A stretch of 37,233 bases of DNA from Gelidibacter sp035515035 (GCF_035515035.1 NZ_DATJCA010000111.1:1-37233); one strand, 5' to 3'; numbered from the stretch's first letter, positions 16,293 through 24,964 are shown. Translations and numbers: made by a program. The notes: a model not told the origin generated them from the sequence alone.

Positions 16293-17765
16293 ATGATAGC
16301 ACACGAAAGCAAAATAGTAGGTGAGGGATTGACCTATGATGACGTTCTACTAATTCCTGCATATTCTGAAGTCCTTCCTCGGGAGGTCAATATTCAAACA
16401 AAATTTACACGTAACATTACCATCAACATTCCAATAATATCAGCAGCCATGGATACGGTTACTGAAAGCGCTATGGCTATTGCCATGGCTCGAGAAGGTG
16501 GGATAGGTGTTTTACATAAAAACATGAGCATTGCGCAACAGGCCAATGAAGTGCGTAAAGTGAAACGTGCCGAAAGTGGTATGATCATTGATCCGGTCAC
16601 TTTACCATTGACTGCGACGGTGTTGGATGCCCAACGTAACATGGCTGAACATAGTATTGGCGGCATTCCGATTATTGATGAGAACGGAATTTTAAAAGGT
16701 ATTGTGACCAACCGTGACTTGCGATTTGAAAAAGATAGTTCCCGCCCAATTGTGGAAGTGATGACCAAAGATAATTTGGTAACCGCGCCCGTTGGTACCT
16801 CATTGCAAGATGCCGAAGGGATTCTTCAAAAGAACAAAATTGAAAAACTACTCATTGTTAATGAGAATTATAATCTTGCCGGTTTAATTACCTTCAGGGA
16901 TATTACTAAATTAACCACTAAACCTATTTCCAACAAGGATACTTATGGTCGTTTGCGCGTTGCAGCGGCTATTGGCGTCACTGCAGATGCGGTGGAGCGA
17001 GCAGAAGCCTTAGTGAAATCTGGAGTTGATGCCGTGATTATTGATACAGCGCACGGACATACCAAAGGTGTGGTAACGATACTTAAAACCATCAAAAAAC
17101 GATTCCCTGAACTTGAGGTGATTGTGGGTAATATTGCTACTGGTGAAGCCGCTAAGTATTTAGTGGAAGCGGGTGCTGATGGTATTAAAGTAGGAATTGG
17201 ACCGGGTTCCATTTGTACTACACGTGTGATTGCTGGGGTTGGATACCCACAGTTTTCTGCCGTTTTGGAAGTTGCCGCAGCCATAAAAGGTTCTGGAGTT
17301 CCAGTTATTGCCGATGGTGGCATTCGTTATACGGGCGACATTCCTAAGGCGCTTGCAGCTGGTGCGGATACAGTGATGTTAGGTTCTTTATTGGCCGGAA
17401 CAAAAGAAGCTCCTGGAGAAACCATCATTTATGAAGGTCGGAAATTTAAATCCTACCGCGGGATGGGGTCTGTGGACGCCATGAAACAGGGCAGTAAAGA
17501 CCGTTATTTCCACGATGTTGAAGATGATATCAAAAAACTGGTACCAGAAGGCATTGTGGGCCGTGTGCCGTACAAAGGCGAAGTCCTTGAAAGTATCCAT
17601 CAATTTGTTGGTGGTTTGCGCGCTGGGATGGGCTATTGTGGAGCCAAGGACGTGGCGACTTTGAAGGAAACTGGACGCTTTGTGAAAATCACTGCTTCAG
17701 GAATCAATGAAAGCCATCCGCATGATGTGACCATTACTGAAGAATCACCGAATTATTCAAGATAA
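16293..17765 (+). CDS. guaB: Inosine-5'-monophosphate dehydrogenase
   Basis: It converts IMP to XMP with NAD, the committed step of GMP synthesis. The 490-residue protein has the barrel start LTYDDVLLIPAYSEVLP and two CBS domains (about residues 95-205). The catalytic loop is GIGPGSICTTRVIAGVG (Cys308), and ADGGIRYTGDIPKALAAGAD and the flap GSKDRYF complete the active site. It is transcribed alone, with its own promoter and terminator. Confidence 0.97.
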   Translation: MIAHESKIVGEGLTYDDVLLIPAYSEVLPREVNIQTKFTRNITINIPIISAAMDTVTESAMAIAMAREGGIGVLHKNMSIAQQANEVRKVKRAESGMIIDPVTLPLTATVLDAQRNMAEHSIGGIPIIDENGILKGIVTNRDLRFEKDSSRPIVEVMTKDNLVTAPVGTSLQDAEGILQKNKIEKLLIVNENYNLAGLITFRDITKLTTKPISNKDTYGRLRVAAAIGVTADAVERAEALVKSGVDAVIIDTAHGHTKGVVTILKTIKKRFPELEVIVGNIATGEAAKYLVEAGADGIKVGIGPGSICTTRVIAGVGYPQFSAVLEVAAAIKGSGVPVIADGGIRYTGDIPKALAAGADTVMLGSLLAGTKEAPGETIIYEGRKFKSYRGMGSVDAMKQGSKDRYFHDVEDDIKKLVPEGIVGRVPYKGEVLESIHQFVGGLRAGMGYCGAKDVATLKETGRFVKITASGINESHPHDVTITEESPNYSR

Positions 17766-17795
17766 TATATTTAAATCTTTAGATAAAGTGCTAAG

Positions 17796-17824
17796 AACAC
17801 GACTTTTATTGGTCGTGTTTTTTT
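17796..17824 (+). terminator. Terminator after guaB
   Basis: AACACGAC pairs with GTCGTGTT around TTTTATTG and is followed by a run of T residues. It begins 31 bp after the stop codon. Confidence 0.88.
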
Positions 17825-17937
17825 GTTCTTAGTGAAACTTAGTAAATCCTTTGTGTAATAGCTTCGTTATAAAATGGATTATAACAAGAATTACATGTAT
17901 TCCCACAAATAACACGCCGCCTTAATCAATGTTTTAG

Positions 17938-18444
17938 TTACTGCGGATACTCAATATTCATCACTTCAAAAGTCCGATCTTCTTTTGCCAATTTCAATAC
18001 CACGATGTCGCCAACCTTCTTATCTGTCAAGAGTCGTGCAATGGGCGAAATAAAAGAAATTTTTCCTTTAGAAATATCGGCTTCGTCAACCCCTACAATC
18101 TGATAGTGCTGCAGTTTTTTATCCTTCCCAATTTTTAAGCTTACCAAAGCTCCAAAGCGTACTTCATCTTGTGGCTGCTTGCTAAGGTCAACAATTTTTG
18201 CCGACAGGATGCGATTGTTCAACAACTGTAATTTTGCATTGATATGATTGGTTGCAATGCGTTTTTCGTTTTCATTGGTAATGTTCAAATTGTCCCGTTC
18301 TGCAATAAGTTCTTCATTTTCTGCTAACAGTGCATCCATGCCTACTTGAGTCACATAATTGGTGATCCCTTCGGGTAAATCTGCTCTTGGTGCTACAAAT
18401 GGCACTTCTTCCTGATCATCTTCTTTTACAAATCCTCTACTCAT
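17938..18444 (-). CDS. GreA/GreB-family transcription factor with atypical coiled-coil tip
   Basis: The 168-residue protein starts SRGFVKEDDQEE and APRADLPEGITNYVTQVGMDALL, as in GreB-like proteins, and has a C-terminal FKBP-like Gre domain (VRFGALVSLKIGKDKKLQHYQIVGVDEAD, ISFISPIARLLTDKKVGDIVVL). Gre factors insert an N-terminal coiled coil into the RNA polymerase secondary channel and use acidic residues at its tip (GDxxEN motif) to trigger RNA cleavage. The coiled coil here (residues about 35-85) reads NLNITNENEKRIATNHINAK and lacks that motif. It may therefore bind polymerase without classic cleavage activity. That is inference. Confidence 0.85.
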   Translation of the reverse strand: MSRGFVKEDDQEEVPFVAPRADLPEGITNYVTQVGMDALLAENEELIAERDNLNITNENEKRIATNHINAKLQLLNNRILSAKIVDLSKQPQDEVRFGALVSLKIGKDKKLQHYQIVGVDEADISKGKISFISPIARLLTDKKVGDIVVLKLAKEDRTFEVMNIEYPQ

Positions 18445-18586
18445 GGTTTACTAAGTTTAATACGATGACTATCGTTTTATTAAAATTAAAGAATATAAAG
18501 TAGCCAGCAAAACTAAAATCACTCTTAACGAGTTGCGTTGTTGGGTTTCCGATAAGAAAATATCTATCAAGATGGAGGTTTATGAA

Positions 18587-18622
18587 CCTAAAAAAAGATC
18601 GATCTTTAGATGTTCTTTTAGG
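18587..18622. promoter_or_regulatory. Nested palindrome between the Gre-like gene and the symporter gene
   Basis: AAAGATCGATCTTT (18594-18607) is a perfect 14-bp palindrome. It lies inside a wider pair of arms, CCTAAAA and TTTTAGG. It lies midway between divergent start codons and could be an operator. Confidence 0.4.
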
Positions 18623-18701
18623 ACATTGACAGTATATTAGCGCACTCAATATAATCTACACTAAGACCTATCAAAAGTCTTAAAAGCAACATGCATGTAT
18701 T

Positions 18702-19877
18702 ATGAAACGTTTATTTTCAAATTTACTGTTTAAAGTCTTTGTGGCAATAGTTTTAGGGACCGTTTTTGGACTCTACTTACCTGAATCCATCAATAGGATA
18801 TTCACAACTTTTAACGCTTTTTTTGGGCAATTTTTAAGTTTCTCCATTCCGTTAATTATCATGGGATTGATCATGCCTGCCATTGCCGATTTAGGTAAGG
18901 GTGCGGGAAAATTATTATTGCTTACTGCGGCCATTGCCTATGGCTCGACCTTGTTTTCAGGGTTTATGACTTACTTTACAGCTTCCAATATATTTCCCCA
19001 ACTTTTAGAATCGAGTATTAACCACACCGCTGATATCACCGATTCTGGTCCTGAGTTATTGCCTTATTTCAGTCTTACTATTCCCCCGGTATTGGACGTT
19101 ATGACCGCATTGGTTTTGGCATTTGTGATTGGTTTGGGCCTTTCCTATCAAGAAAAATCTAGTTTAAAACTAGTCATCAAAGATTTTGAAAAAATTATCA
19201 TGCAGTTGATAACCAACGTAATTGTGCCGTTATTGCCACTTTTTATTTTAGGCATCTTTGTGAGCATGGCTTATAGCGGACAAGTATTTTCAATATTTAC
19301 CGTCTTCTTGAGTATTATAGGGGTCATTTTCGCTTTGCATATTTTACTGTTATTACTGCAATACACCATTGCTGGGCTATTTACAAAAAGAAACCCAATA
19401 AAGTTATTGGCCACCATGATGCCCGCCTATTTCACCGCATTAGGGACACAATCTTCGGCAGCTACAATTCCTGTAACTTTGGAACAGACTCTAAAGAATG
19501 GGGTTTCAGAGAAAATCGCGGGATTTGTCGTCCCCTTATGTGCGACTATTCATTTGTCTGGAAGTATGATGAAAATTACCGCCTGCGCCATGGCATTGAT
19601 GATTTTACAAGGTGTACCCTTTACTTTTACGCTTTTCGCTGGATTTATATTTGTATTGGCAATTGCAATGATTGCAGCGCCCGGTGTGCCTGGGGGCGCG
19701 ATTATGGCGGCTGTTGGCATTTTACAGTCCATGTTGGGTTTTAACGAAGAGATGTTGGGCCTGATGATTGCGCTATACATTGCTATGGACAGTTTTGGTA
19801 CCGCATGTAATGTTACGGGTGATGGTGCTATTGCGCTTGTGGTCGATCGGGTCACCAAGGAAAAATTGATAACCTAA
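18702..19877 (+). CDS. Dicarboxylate/amino acid:cation symporter (DAACS family)
   Basis: The 391-residue inner-membrane protein resembles GltP/GltPh. Its N-terminal helices (VFVAIVLGTVFGLYLPESI, FSIPLIIMGLIMPAIADLG) are followed by the Ser-rich hairpin TALGTQSSAATIPVTLEQ and by HLSGSMMKITACAMALM. The later segments are PGVPGGAIMAAVGILQ and the helix-8 YIAMDSFGTACNVTGDGAIALVVDR, whose N-x-T-G-D sequence lines the substrate and sodium sites. It should import glutamate, aspartate or C4-dicarboxylates. No terminator is obvious after it. Confidence 0.92.
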   Translation: MKRLFSNLLFKVFVAIVLGTVFGLYLPESINRIFTTFNAFFGQFLSFSIPLIIMGLIMPAIADLGKGAGKLLLLTAAIAYGSTLFSGFMTYFTASNIFPQLLESSINHTADITDSGPELLPYFSLTIPPVLDVMTALVLAFVIGLGLSYQEKSSLKLVIKDFEKIIMQLITNVIVPLLPLFILGIFVSMAYSGQVFSIFTVFLSIIGVIFALHILLLLLQYTIAGLFTKRNPIKLLATMMPAYFTALGTQSSAATIPVTLEQTLKNGVSEKIAGFVVPLCATIHLSGSMMKITACAMALMILQGVPFTFTLFAGFIFVLAIAMIAAPGVPGGAIMAAVGILQSMLGFNEEMLGLMIALYIAMDSFGTACNVTGDGAIALVVDRVTKEKLIT

Positions 19878-19927
19878 ATCTTAGGAGTTTTTAAATACCA
19901 CTCAAAAGTCGAAAGAGGACAATCGAC

Positions 19928-20104
19928 TTAATTTATCCTCTTCCTTATGATGTCTAGTTTTCGGCTTTCGATAGTTGCTGCTCCAAATTCTGCCTCGGGA
20001 TGATTATTTTCAGCAGCACTGCCATTAATCCCGATGGCACTGATGATTTCGTTCTTTGAGTTGGCTTTTATTTGTTTTGGAATAGTAGAGTTCAGGAATG
20101 TTTT
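19928..20104 (-). pseudogene. Short C-terminal remnant, possibly of a GlcG/HbpS-like gene
   Basis: On the minus strand a frame of about 58 codons, with a stop just upstream and no start codon, reads KANSKNEIISAIGINGSAAE and continues through HPEAEFGAATIESRKL to a TAA at 19928. The AIGINGSAAE segment is like the GAIGVSG element near the C-terminus of GlcG/HbpS (heme-binding-like) proteins. It looks like the end of a truncated gene abutting the acetyltransferase gene. The family assignment is tentative. Confidence 0.35.
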
Positions 20105-20117
20105 CTATCGGCATGTA

Positions 20118-20630
20118 TCAAGATATTATTTTCATTTCAAACAAACTAAATGGACCTGTCTTATAATGTTCTGGTAAATCGCTGGTATATTCAATTTCCC
20201 TGATTCCTATATGGGTAAAACCAGAACCAATATAATAGTTGTTCAATCTTTCATTGCCACTATGCGTGTCCATTCTGATAAAGTCAATACCGCTTTCCTT
20301 GGCTAAGGCTTTGCACCATTCCACAATTTTTTTCACATAAGATCGGCCCTTGAAATTTGGATGTGTAGCAATCCGATGCAGGTAGATGGCTTTATCATTT
20401 TCAGAATCTTTCCAAATTACGGGGTCGTTAAAAGTAATCACAAAGGAACAAACCAGGTCATTGCCTTCCATGATTTTAAAATGCCGATTTTCGTTAATTT
20501 CCTTTTCGATAAGCGTTCTCTCAAATCCGCTCCAGCTCTTATTATTCACGGTTTTTTGATACGCTGTTGCCGCGTCGTATAACGCAAATATGTCGTTGAT
20601 GTCTCCAAGGGTACTAGGGGTAATGTTCAT
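20118..20630 (-). CDS. GNAT-family N-acetyltransferase
   Basis: The 170-residue protein has the GNAT fold order: ITPSTLGDINDIFALYDAA at the N-terminus, the central beta strands CSFVITFNDPVIWK, then AIYLHRIATHPNFKGRSYVKKIVEWCKALAKE. This last segment is the acetyl-CoA-binding motif A, with the usual Q/RxxGxG/A loop present only loosely. Next are IDFIRMDTHSGNERLNNYYIGSGFTHIG. It transfers an acetyl group to an unknown amine. A degraded frame follows it downstream on the same strand. Confidence 0.85.
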   Translation of the reverse strand: MNITPSTLGDINDIFALYDAATAYQKTVNNKSWSGFERTLIEKEINENRHFKIMEGNDLVCSFVITFNDPVIWKDSENDKAIYLHRIATHPNFKGRSYVKKIVEWCKALAKESGIDFIRMDTHSGNERLNNYYIGSGFTHIGIREIEYTSDLPEHYKTGPFSLFEMKIIS

Positions 20631-20823
20631 TAAAAAATATAGTTTATGGATTTCTTTAAACAGGGTTCCGTAATGAATTCTATCTTTTTTACGGCCGATG
20701 TTCGTATTTCTTATAAATTACTAATTTAGCAAATACTTACCGAAATTGGCGGTCTGCAGGAAGATTCTTGTGCGACTTAAAAAACGATTGAATTGTGATT
20801 ATCGAGTAAAAGTAAATGGACTT

Positions 20824-21270
20824 TTAATGATTCTCGTTTTTTTCCTTCAATTTGTCTTTTTGGATTAAGGTGTCCACTTCCAAATACTTTTCTTTTAGCA
20901 GGCTTAAGGCGAAAGCCGCTGCAGAAGCTGTAAACACCGAATAGTCAAAAACACTTTTTATCCCGATGCTAAAGGTCATGGAAAGCGCGAAGATTAAGAG
21001 CAGGATGCCACTTAATTTGGCAAACAGTTCCGTTTTAAACCCGATGAGCAGGAAGATGGCAAAATTAACTTCTGCGCCTGTGGCAATAATAGCTATGGTT
21101 GGGATTAAAGAGTTGGGAACCCACGGATTCAATACTTTTGTATATTCCAAAAAACTGTCCCAATTTCCCCATGCAGAATATTCTTTAGCCCACATGCCCA
21201 ATCGGTCCGCGGAAGCCGATAAAAATCCGATAGCAATGGAGAACCTTAAAAAGAGCTTGATTATTTTCAT
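20824..21270 (-). CDS. DoxX-like membrane protein
   Basis: The 148-residue protein has four hydrophobic helices and the DoxX-type opening FLRFSIAIGFLSASADRLG. It continues with PTIAIIATGAEVNFAIFLLIGF and LSGILLLIFALSMTFSIGI. DoxX-family proteins are inner-membrane proteins linked in various species to quinol oxidase subunits or oxidative stress, with no single activity. A charged cytoplasmic tail ends the protein. It has no obvious partner genes here. Confidence 0.75.
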   Translation of the reverse strand: MKIIKLFLRFSIAIGFLSASADRLGMWAKEYSAWGNWDSFLEYTKVLNPWVPNSLIPTIAIIATGAEVNFAIFLLIGFKTELFAKLSGILLLIFALSMTFSIGIKSVFDYSVFTASAAAFALSLLKEKYLEVDTLIQKDKLKEKNENH

Positions 21271-21332
21271 GATACCCCATTTAGTATTAATTTCGACTTT
21301 TTTGAATGCACCCTTTGGGTTTGATATCCCTG

Positions 21333-21347
21333 CGCCTTCTGAAGGCG
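21333..21347. repeat. Short palindrome in an otherwise empty spacer
   Basis: CGCCTTC and GAAGGCG around a single T form a tight GC-rich hairpin. It sits in the 230-bp spacer upstream of the DoxX-like gene, where the plus strand also reads an open tail (GGKIFTVAYGMKLSGIDY) with no start context. It could be a REP-like palindrome or part of a gene remnant. Confidence 0.35.
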
Positions 21348-21504
21348 GGAAAATCTTTACGGTTGCCTACGGTATGAAGTTGTCTGGCATAGACTACTAA
21401 AAGTACAAAATTTAGTCTTGATATCCTACTTAAACAGCTAACATATAAAGGGTTTTATAAATCGGCTAAAGACATAAAACGCCAGCGGGAAATCTTACGG
21501 TCTA

Positions 21505-21774
21505 TCAGGATTTAGATGTGAACATCAGTTTGTGGATCCAAGTTCCAATAGAATAGAATAAAGCCAACCATCCAATTAATAGTAAGGCTCCCAAGACCCA
21601 TCCCAGGATGCCAAGTGTAAAACCAAATCCAAAAAAGTATGTTGCCATACTGTCGATAGGCTTTATCGAAACTGCAACATTGTCGGGTTTTGATAAAATA
21701 TCGATGAGTAGTATCAAAAATATATATCCAACCAATAAACCTATGCCACCTGATATTCTTCTGTTATTTTTCAT
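21505..21774 (-). CDS. Small two-helix membrane protein
   Basis: The 89-residue protein has two strongly hydrophobic helices (GGIGLLVGYIFLILLIDIL and GFTLGILGWVLGALLLIGWLALF) with a basic N-terminus (MKNNRR). I do not recognise a family. The good start context and hydrophobic pattern support a real gene. Its neighbours are an SMR efflux protein upstream on the same strand and an empty spacer downstream. Confidence 0.6.
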   Translation of the reverse strand: MKNNRRISGGIGLLVGYIFLILLIDILSKPDNVAVSIKPIDSMATYFFGFGFTLGILGWVLGALLLIGWLALFYSIGTWIHKLMFTSKS

Positions 21775-21862
21775 TTTTTGTCGAATTTAATTTGAGAAGA
21801 TTTGAAAGAGATCAACACTAATTATCAAAATTAGTTTGTTGCAATTGTCCATAGCCGTCTTA

Positions 21863-22192
21863 TTAATGGACAGCCGATTTTGAGAAGAAATTCATCACAA
21901 AAACTCCGGCCACAATCAACGTTATTCCCAAGATTGCAGGGAGGTCTAAAGATTGTTTAAATATAACCACCGAAATTATGGCGGAAAGTACAATTCCCAA
22001 ACCACCCCAAATGGCATAAGCGATTCCCAATGGAATTGATTTTAAGGCATGCGAAAAAAAGAAAAAGCAAATGGTATAGGCAACAATGGTTAAAACGGTA
22101 GGGATGGTTTTTGAAAACCCATTGGAGGCTTGCATAAAACTAGTGCCTATGAGCTCGAATACGATAGCTAAGGATAAAAAGAGATACTTCAT
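21863..22192 (-). CDS. SMR-family multidrug efflux protein
   Basis: This is a four-helix small multidrug resistance transporter that exchanges protons for cationic compounds as a dimer in the inner membrane. The start is placed at ATG 22192 (MKYLFLSLAIVFELIGTSFM), giving 109 residues and placing the essential membrane glutamate at Glu13, equivalent to EmrE Glu14. The later hallmarks are IPLGIAYAIWGGLGIVLSAI and LPAILGITLIVAGVFVMNFFS. Thirteen upstream in-frame codons are rejected as they do not fit the family. Confidence 0.92.
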   Translation of the reverse strand: MKYLFLSLAIVFELIGTSFMQASNGFSKTIPTVLTIVAYTICFFFFSHALKSIPLGIAYAIWGGLGIVLSAIISVVIFKQSLDLPAILGITLIVAGVFVMNFFSKSAVH

Positions 22193-22283
22193 GGAGGATG
22201 ATTTTACATCTGCAAAGAAACGATAAATCAAAGGAAGTCAAACCTAAGATCTGGACAAAATAATAATGTAATCAATTGGTTTT

Positions 22284-22317
22284 TTAAAAAAGAAGCGGCA
22301 TCAAATAGTGATGCCGC
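22284..22317 (-). terminator. Terminator downstream of the DsbA-family gene
   Basis: On the minus strand GCGGCATCA pairs with TGATGCCGC around CTATT and is followed by TTCTTTTTT. It lies about 130 bp past the DsbA-family stop codon; the spacer between them shows no gene. Confidence 0.8.
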
Positions 22318-22443
22318 CAATCCTATAAACTATTTTAACCTACTATAAATGCTTTCGTAGTCAAATAAAACCTTTAGCAGATTTAAAAAAATGTGAGGTG
22401 CAAATTGATCTCTTTCTCTAAACAGAAGAGAATGAGAACAAAA

Positions 22444-23073
22444 CTATTCGTTGTAGGCTTTTTCAAGAGCTTCCAAGAATACCTCTTCTGGCTGTGCTCC
22501 AGAAAATGCATGTTTATTGTTGAATACAAAAAAAGGAACTCCAGTAACTCCAATTTCTTTTGCTTGCATCTGGTCTTCGGCAACATTTTTATCCAAGGCC
22601 GAATCGTTGAGTTGTTTTTCGATGTCCTCTGCTTCAAAACCTAAACTTTCTCCAATGGCGACCAAAACTTTCATGTCGTCAATGTTTTTACCATCGGTGA
22701 AATGTGCTTTCAACAAGAGTTCTTTGGCCTCGTTTTGTTTATTGATTTTTTTTGCCGCATGCATTAACTTATGTGCATTAAAGGAATTGGCAACCACCGC
22801 ATCCTTGAAGTTAAAGTCTATACCCACTTCCTTCGCCATAGCGGTCGAGTTTGCCAACATCTGTGACATTTGGTCCTTGCTTGCGCCTTTATTTACGAAA
22901 TAATCGATTGTGGAAATGTCTGGATTGGTGCGTAAGTTGGGATCCAATTCAAAACTCTTCCATTCAATAGAAACCTCGTCTTTATGCTTAAATTGTGAGA
23001 TTGCATTTTCTAATTTCCTTTTTCCGATATAGCAAAAAGGACATCTAATATCTGACCAAATTGTAATTGTCAT
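22444..23073 (-). CDS. DsbA-family oxidoreductase, FrnE-like
   Basis: The 209-residue thioredoxin-fold protein has the active-site CPFC at residues 11-14 right after the first strand (TITIWSDIRCPFCYIGKRKLE). A helical insertion follows, and the cis-Pro loop appears as GVTGVPFFVFNNKHAFSGAQ near the C-terminus. There is no signal peptide, so it is cytoplasmic, as for FrnE-type proteins, which act as thiol-disulfide exchange enzymes. It lies 37 bp after the PLP-enzyme gene on the same strand, so the two probably form an operon with sulfur or thiol relevance. Confidence 0.9.
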   Translation of the reverse strand: MTITIWSDIRCPFCYIGKRKLENAISQFKHKDEVSIEWKSFELDPNLRTNPDISTIDYFVNKGASKDQMSQMLANSTAMAKEVGIDFNFKDAVVANSFNAHKLMHAAKKINKQNEAKELLLKAHFTDGKNIDDMKVLVAIGESLGFEAEDIEKQLNDSALDKNVAEDQMQAKEIGVTGVPFFVFNNKHAFSGAQPEEVFLEALEKAYNE

Positions 23074-23110
23074 AATCTATAATTTATATTAATTAATTTT
23101 CATTGTTAGG

Positions 23111-24964
23111 TTAAATCCCTTCGACAAATTCCAAAAACACTCTTTTGTGAAGTTCAAGATCCACATTTGGTGCTAGTGAAACCCGTACAATATAATCTTT
23201 GTCGCCTTCTTTGGTGGTTCCTTGCGTTGAGGTTGCCGGAATTGTCCAGTAAGAGCCTTTTAATTGACCATAACTAACACAGAACTTACTTTCATGGGGG
23301 ATTTTTGTAATCATTAAATTGATTAACTTAAGATTCAAAGCTCTTTTATAAGTTTCCCGTTCTTCGTCAGAATTTCCTTTGGTGGGAAGGTCCAGTGAAA
23401 ATACTGATGGCTTAAAACCTTGCTCCGCCAATGCTTCTGAAACAAAATTGATCTTCGCCTCAGGTAACACCTCATGGATAAAGTTTACAAAGTCGCGGGT
23501 ATTTTTATAGGCATCCTTAATTCTTTGATTCATTGATGGCAATTGTTTGGCCAACACCTCCATTTGGAGGTCTGTAGCTTCATTATCGCAAAGTTGGAGA
23601 TGCAGTTCTATTTTCTCCATCAAAGCTTCTGTTTTTTTATTTCCTACACAATAGCCCGCAGTGCACATTCCGCCACTTGGAAATTTCGATCCGCTGGCGT
23701 ATGAAATGGTGCGCACAGAAGAGAGGATGTCCTTGTCGCCCAAAAAGTGGACGTTAGGACAAAACGTCTGATCTAAAATAAATACAGGGGCAATCGCAGG
23801 TTCACCATTTTTGGCATAACGTACTTGACTTAAAACCTCTTTTAATTTCGTAAGATCAGGAACTTCAACCCTCGGATTTGTAGGAATTTCAGCAATGATA
23901 TAAGGGATCGCATCGTCGTTGGCAATATTATCCAAAATGCTGGCGATACTTTCCACCATATCGTTGTCCCCATCCACAAGTAAATCAACCACATCCACAT
24001 GGTCAAGACAAGCAGCAACGCGTCGCGCTTGATCATTCGTACCCCCATAACAGTTGGGAGGCACAATAAATTTGATGTCCTTTCCTTTATGTTGTTCTTG
24101 GGCATCGTGAATTAGCCCCATCATAATGGCATATTGCATGGAAAGTCCGCTTGAAGCTACCAATGCTTTTGAAGTGGTGTTGGTAATCTTATTGATGGTT
24201 TCTTCAACTAAGGTCTTGTTTGTTTCGATATCTGGGTTTTGAGGAATAACAAAAGCGTCATCTATGATCACGTTCAATGCTGAAAGACAATTGGCCGGGG
24301 TCATGGCAATGGTCTCTCTTCTTCTGACATGCTGAATTTCTGAAACATAACTTTCATTTTGGGCACCATTTACCAAAATCACACTGCCAAGTTGAGGGTG
24401 TGCAGTGATAAAAAAATCAATATTATGAGTGAGGTCAACATCAAGAAAATTATCTTGATCTGAGACAAATACCGTACTGCCCTTAAATGCAGCAATATCT
24501 TTTGTGTTTTCTACTTTCGTTAAATCAAATTGATAGCCATAAACGCGCTTGAGGAGTTCGGCATCAAAATGATCAGGTAATTTTTCAGTATAAACAATTT
24601 GGGTGCGTTTACCGTCTAATAAGTTTTTTCTTAGAATCGCTAAAATGGGCGCCATTCGCGATGAAAAACTGATGACATTTTCTGAGTTGAGATGATGATG
24701 ATGATGATGATGAGCAATTTCCCATTCCAACACACAAGATAGGGGATGCCCTAACCGGATATAATCGTAAGCTGTGGGCAAATTGTTCAATGCGGATTGT
24801 TGGTAATTATTCTCTTGAAATAAGGCTTCAAATTGTTCTAAAAACTGCGTTTTAGCCAATGCTTCATCATAAATATCAAGGCGATGCGTTGTGATGGTCA
24901 ACCAGCCAGAAGGCATGTTTTCCAAAACGTTCTTTAAAAATTTGCCTCTTTTTTCGTCTTTCAT
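23111..24964 (-). CDS. Long PLP-dependent enzyme, Cys/Met-metabolism type
   Basis: The 617-residue protein has a fold-type I PLP core (about residues 225-610) with ALVASSGLSMQYAIMMGL, the IPTNPRVEVPD strand, LDQTFCPN and the likely PLP-binding Lys427 in SYASGSKFPSGG. It ends in YIVRVSLAPNVDLELHKRVF. It belongs near cystathionine gamma-synthase-like enzymes, but the 220-residue N-terminal region doubles the usual length; long forms of this kind are known in fungi. A run of seven His (residues 85-91) is encoded by seven identical CAT codons. The exact reaction is uncertain. A DsbA-family gene follows 37 bp downstream. Confidence 0.82.
   Translation of the reverse strand: MKDEKRGKFLKNVLENMPSGWLTITTHRLDIYDEALAKTQFLEQFEALFQENNYQQSALNNLPTAYDYIRLGHPLSCVLEWEIAHHHHHHHLNSENVISFSSRMAPILAILRKNLLDGKRTQIVYTEKLPDHFDAELLKRVYGYQFDLTKVENTKDIAAFKGSTVFVSDQDNFLDVDLTHNIDFFITAHPQLGSVILVNGAQNESYVSEIQHVRRRETIAMTPANCLSALNVIIDDAFVIPQNPDIETNKTLVEETINKITNTTSKALVASSGLSMQYAIMMGLIHDAQEQHKGKDIKFIVPPNCYGGTNDQARRVAACLDHVDVVDLLVDGDNDMVESIASILDNIANDDAIPYIIAEIPTNPRVEVPDLTKLKEVLSQVRYAKNGEPAIAPVFILDQTFCPNVHFLGDKDILSSVRTISYASGSKFPSGGMCTAGYCVGNKKTEALMEKIELHLQLCDNEATDLQMEVLAKQLPSMNQRIKDAYKNTRDFVNFIHEVLPEAKINFVSEALAEQGFKPSVFSLDLPTKGNSDEERETYKRALNLKLINLMITKIPHESKFCVSYGQLKGSYWTIPATSTQGTTKEGDKDYIVRVSLAPNVDLELHKRVFLEFVEGI
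24692..24712 (-). repeat. In-frame (CAT)7 microsatellite
   Basis: Seven consecutive CAT codons on the minus strand encode His85-His91 of the PLP-dependent enzyme. The uniform codon use points to slippage-driven expansion; length changes would keep the frame. Confidence 0.9.

Noticed and set aside
21300..21402. A plus-strand tail reading GGKIFTVAYGMKLSGIDY as a gene
   Set aside because: There is no start codon in good context and no recognisable family; it is noted only as a possible remnant or palindrome region.
24685..24715. His7 as evidence of a cloning vector tag
   Set aside because: It is internal to a native coding frame (residues 85-91) with no vector sequence on either side.
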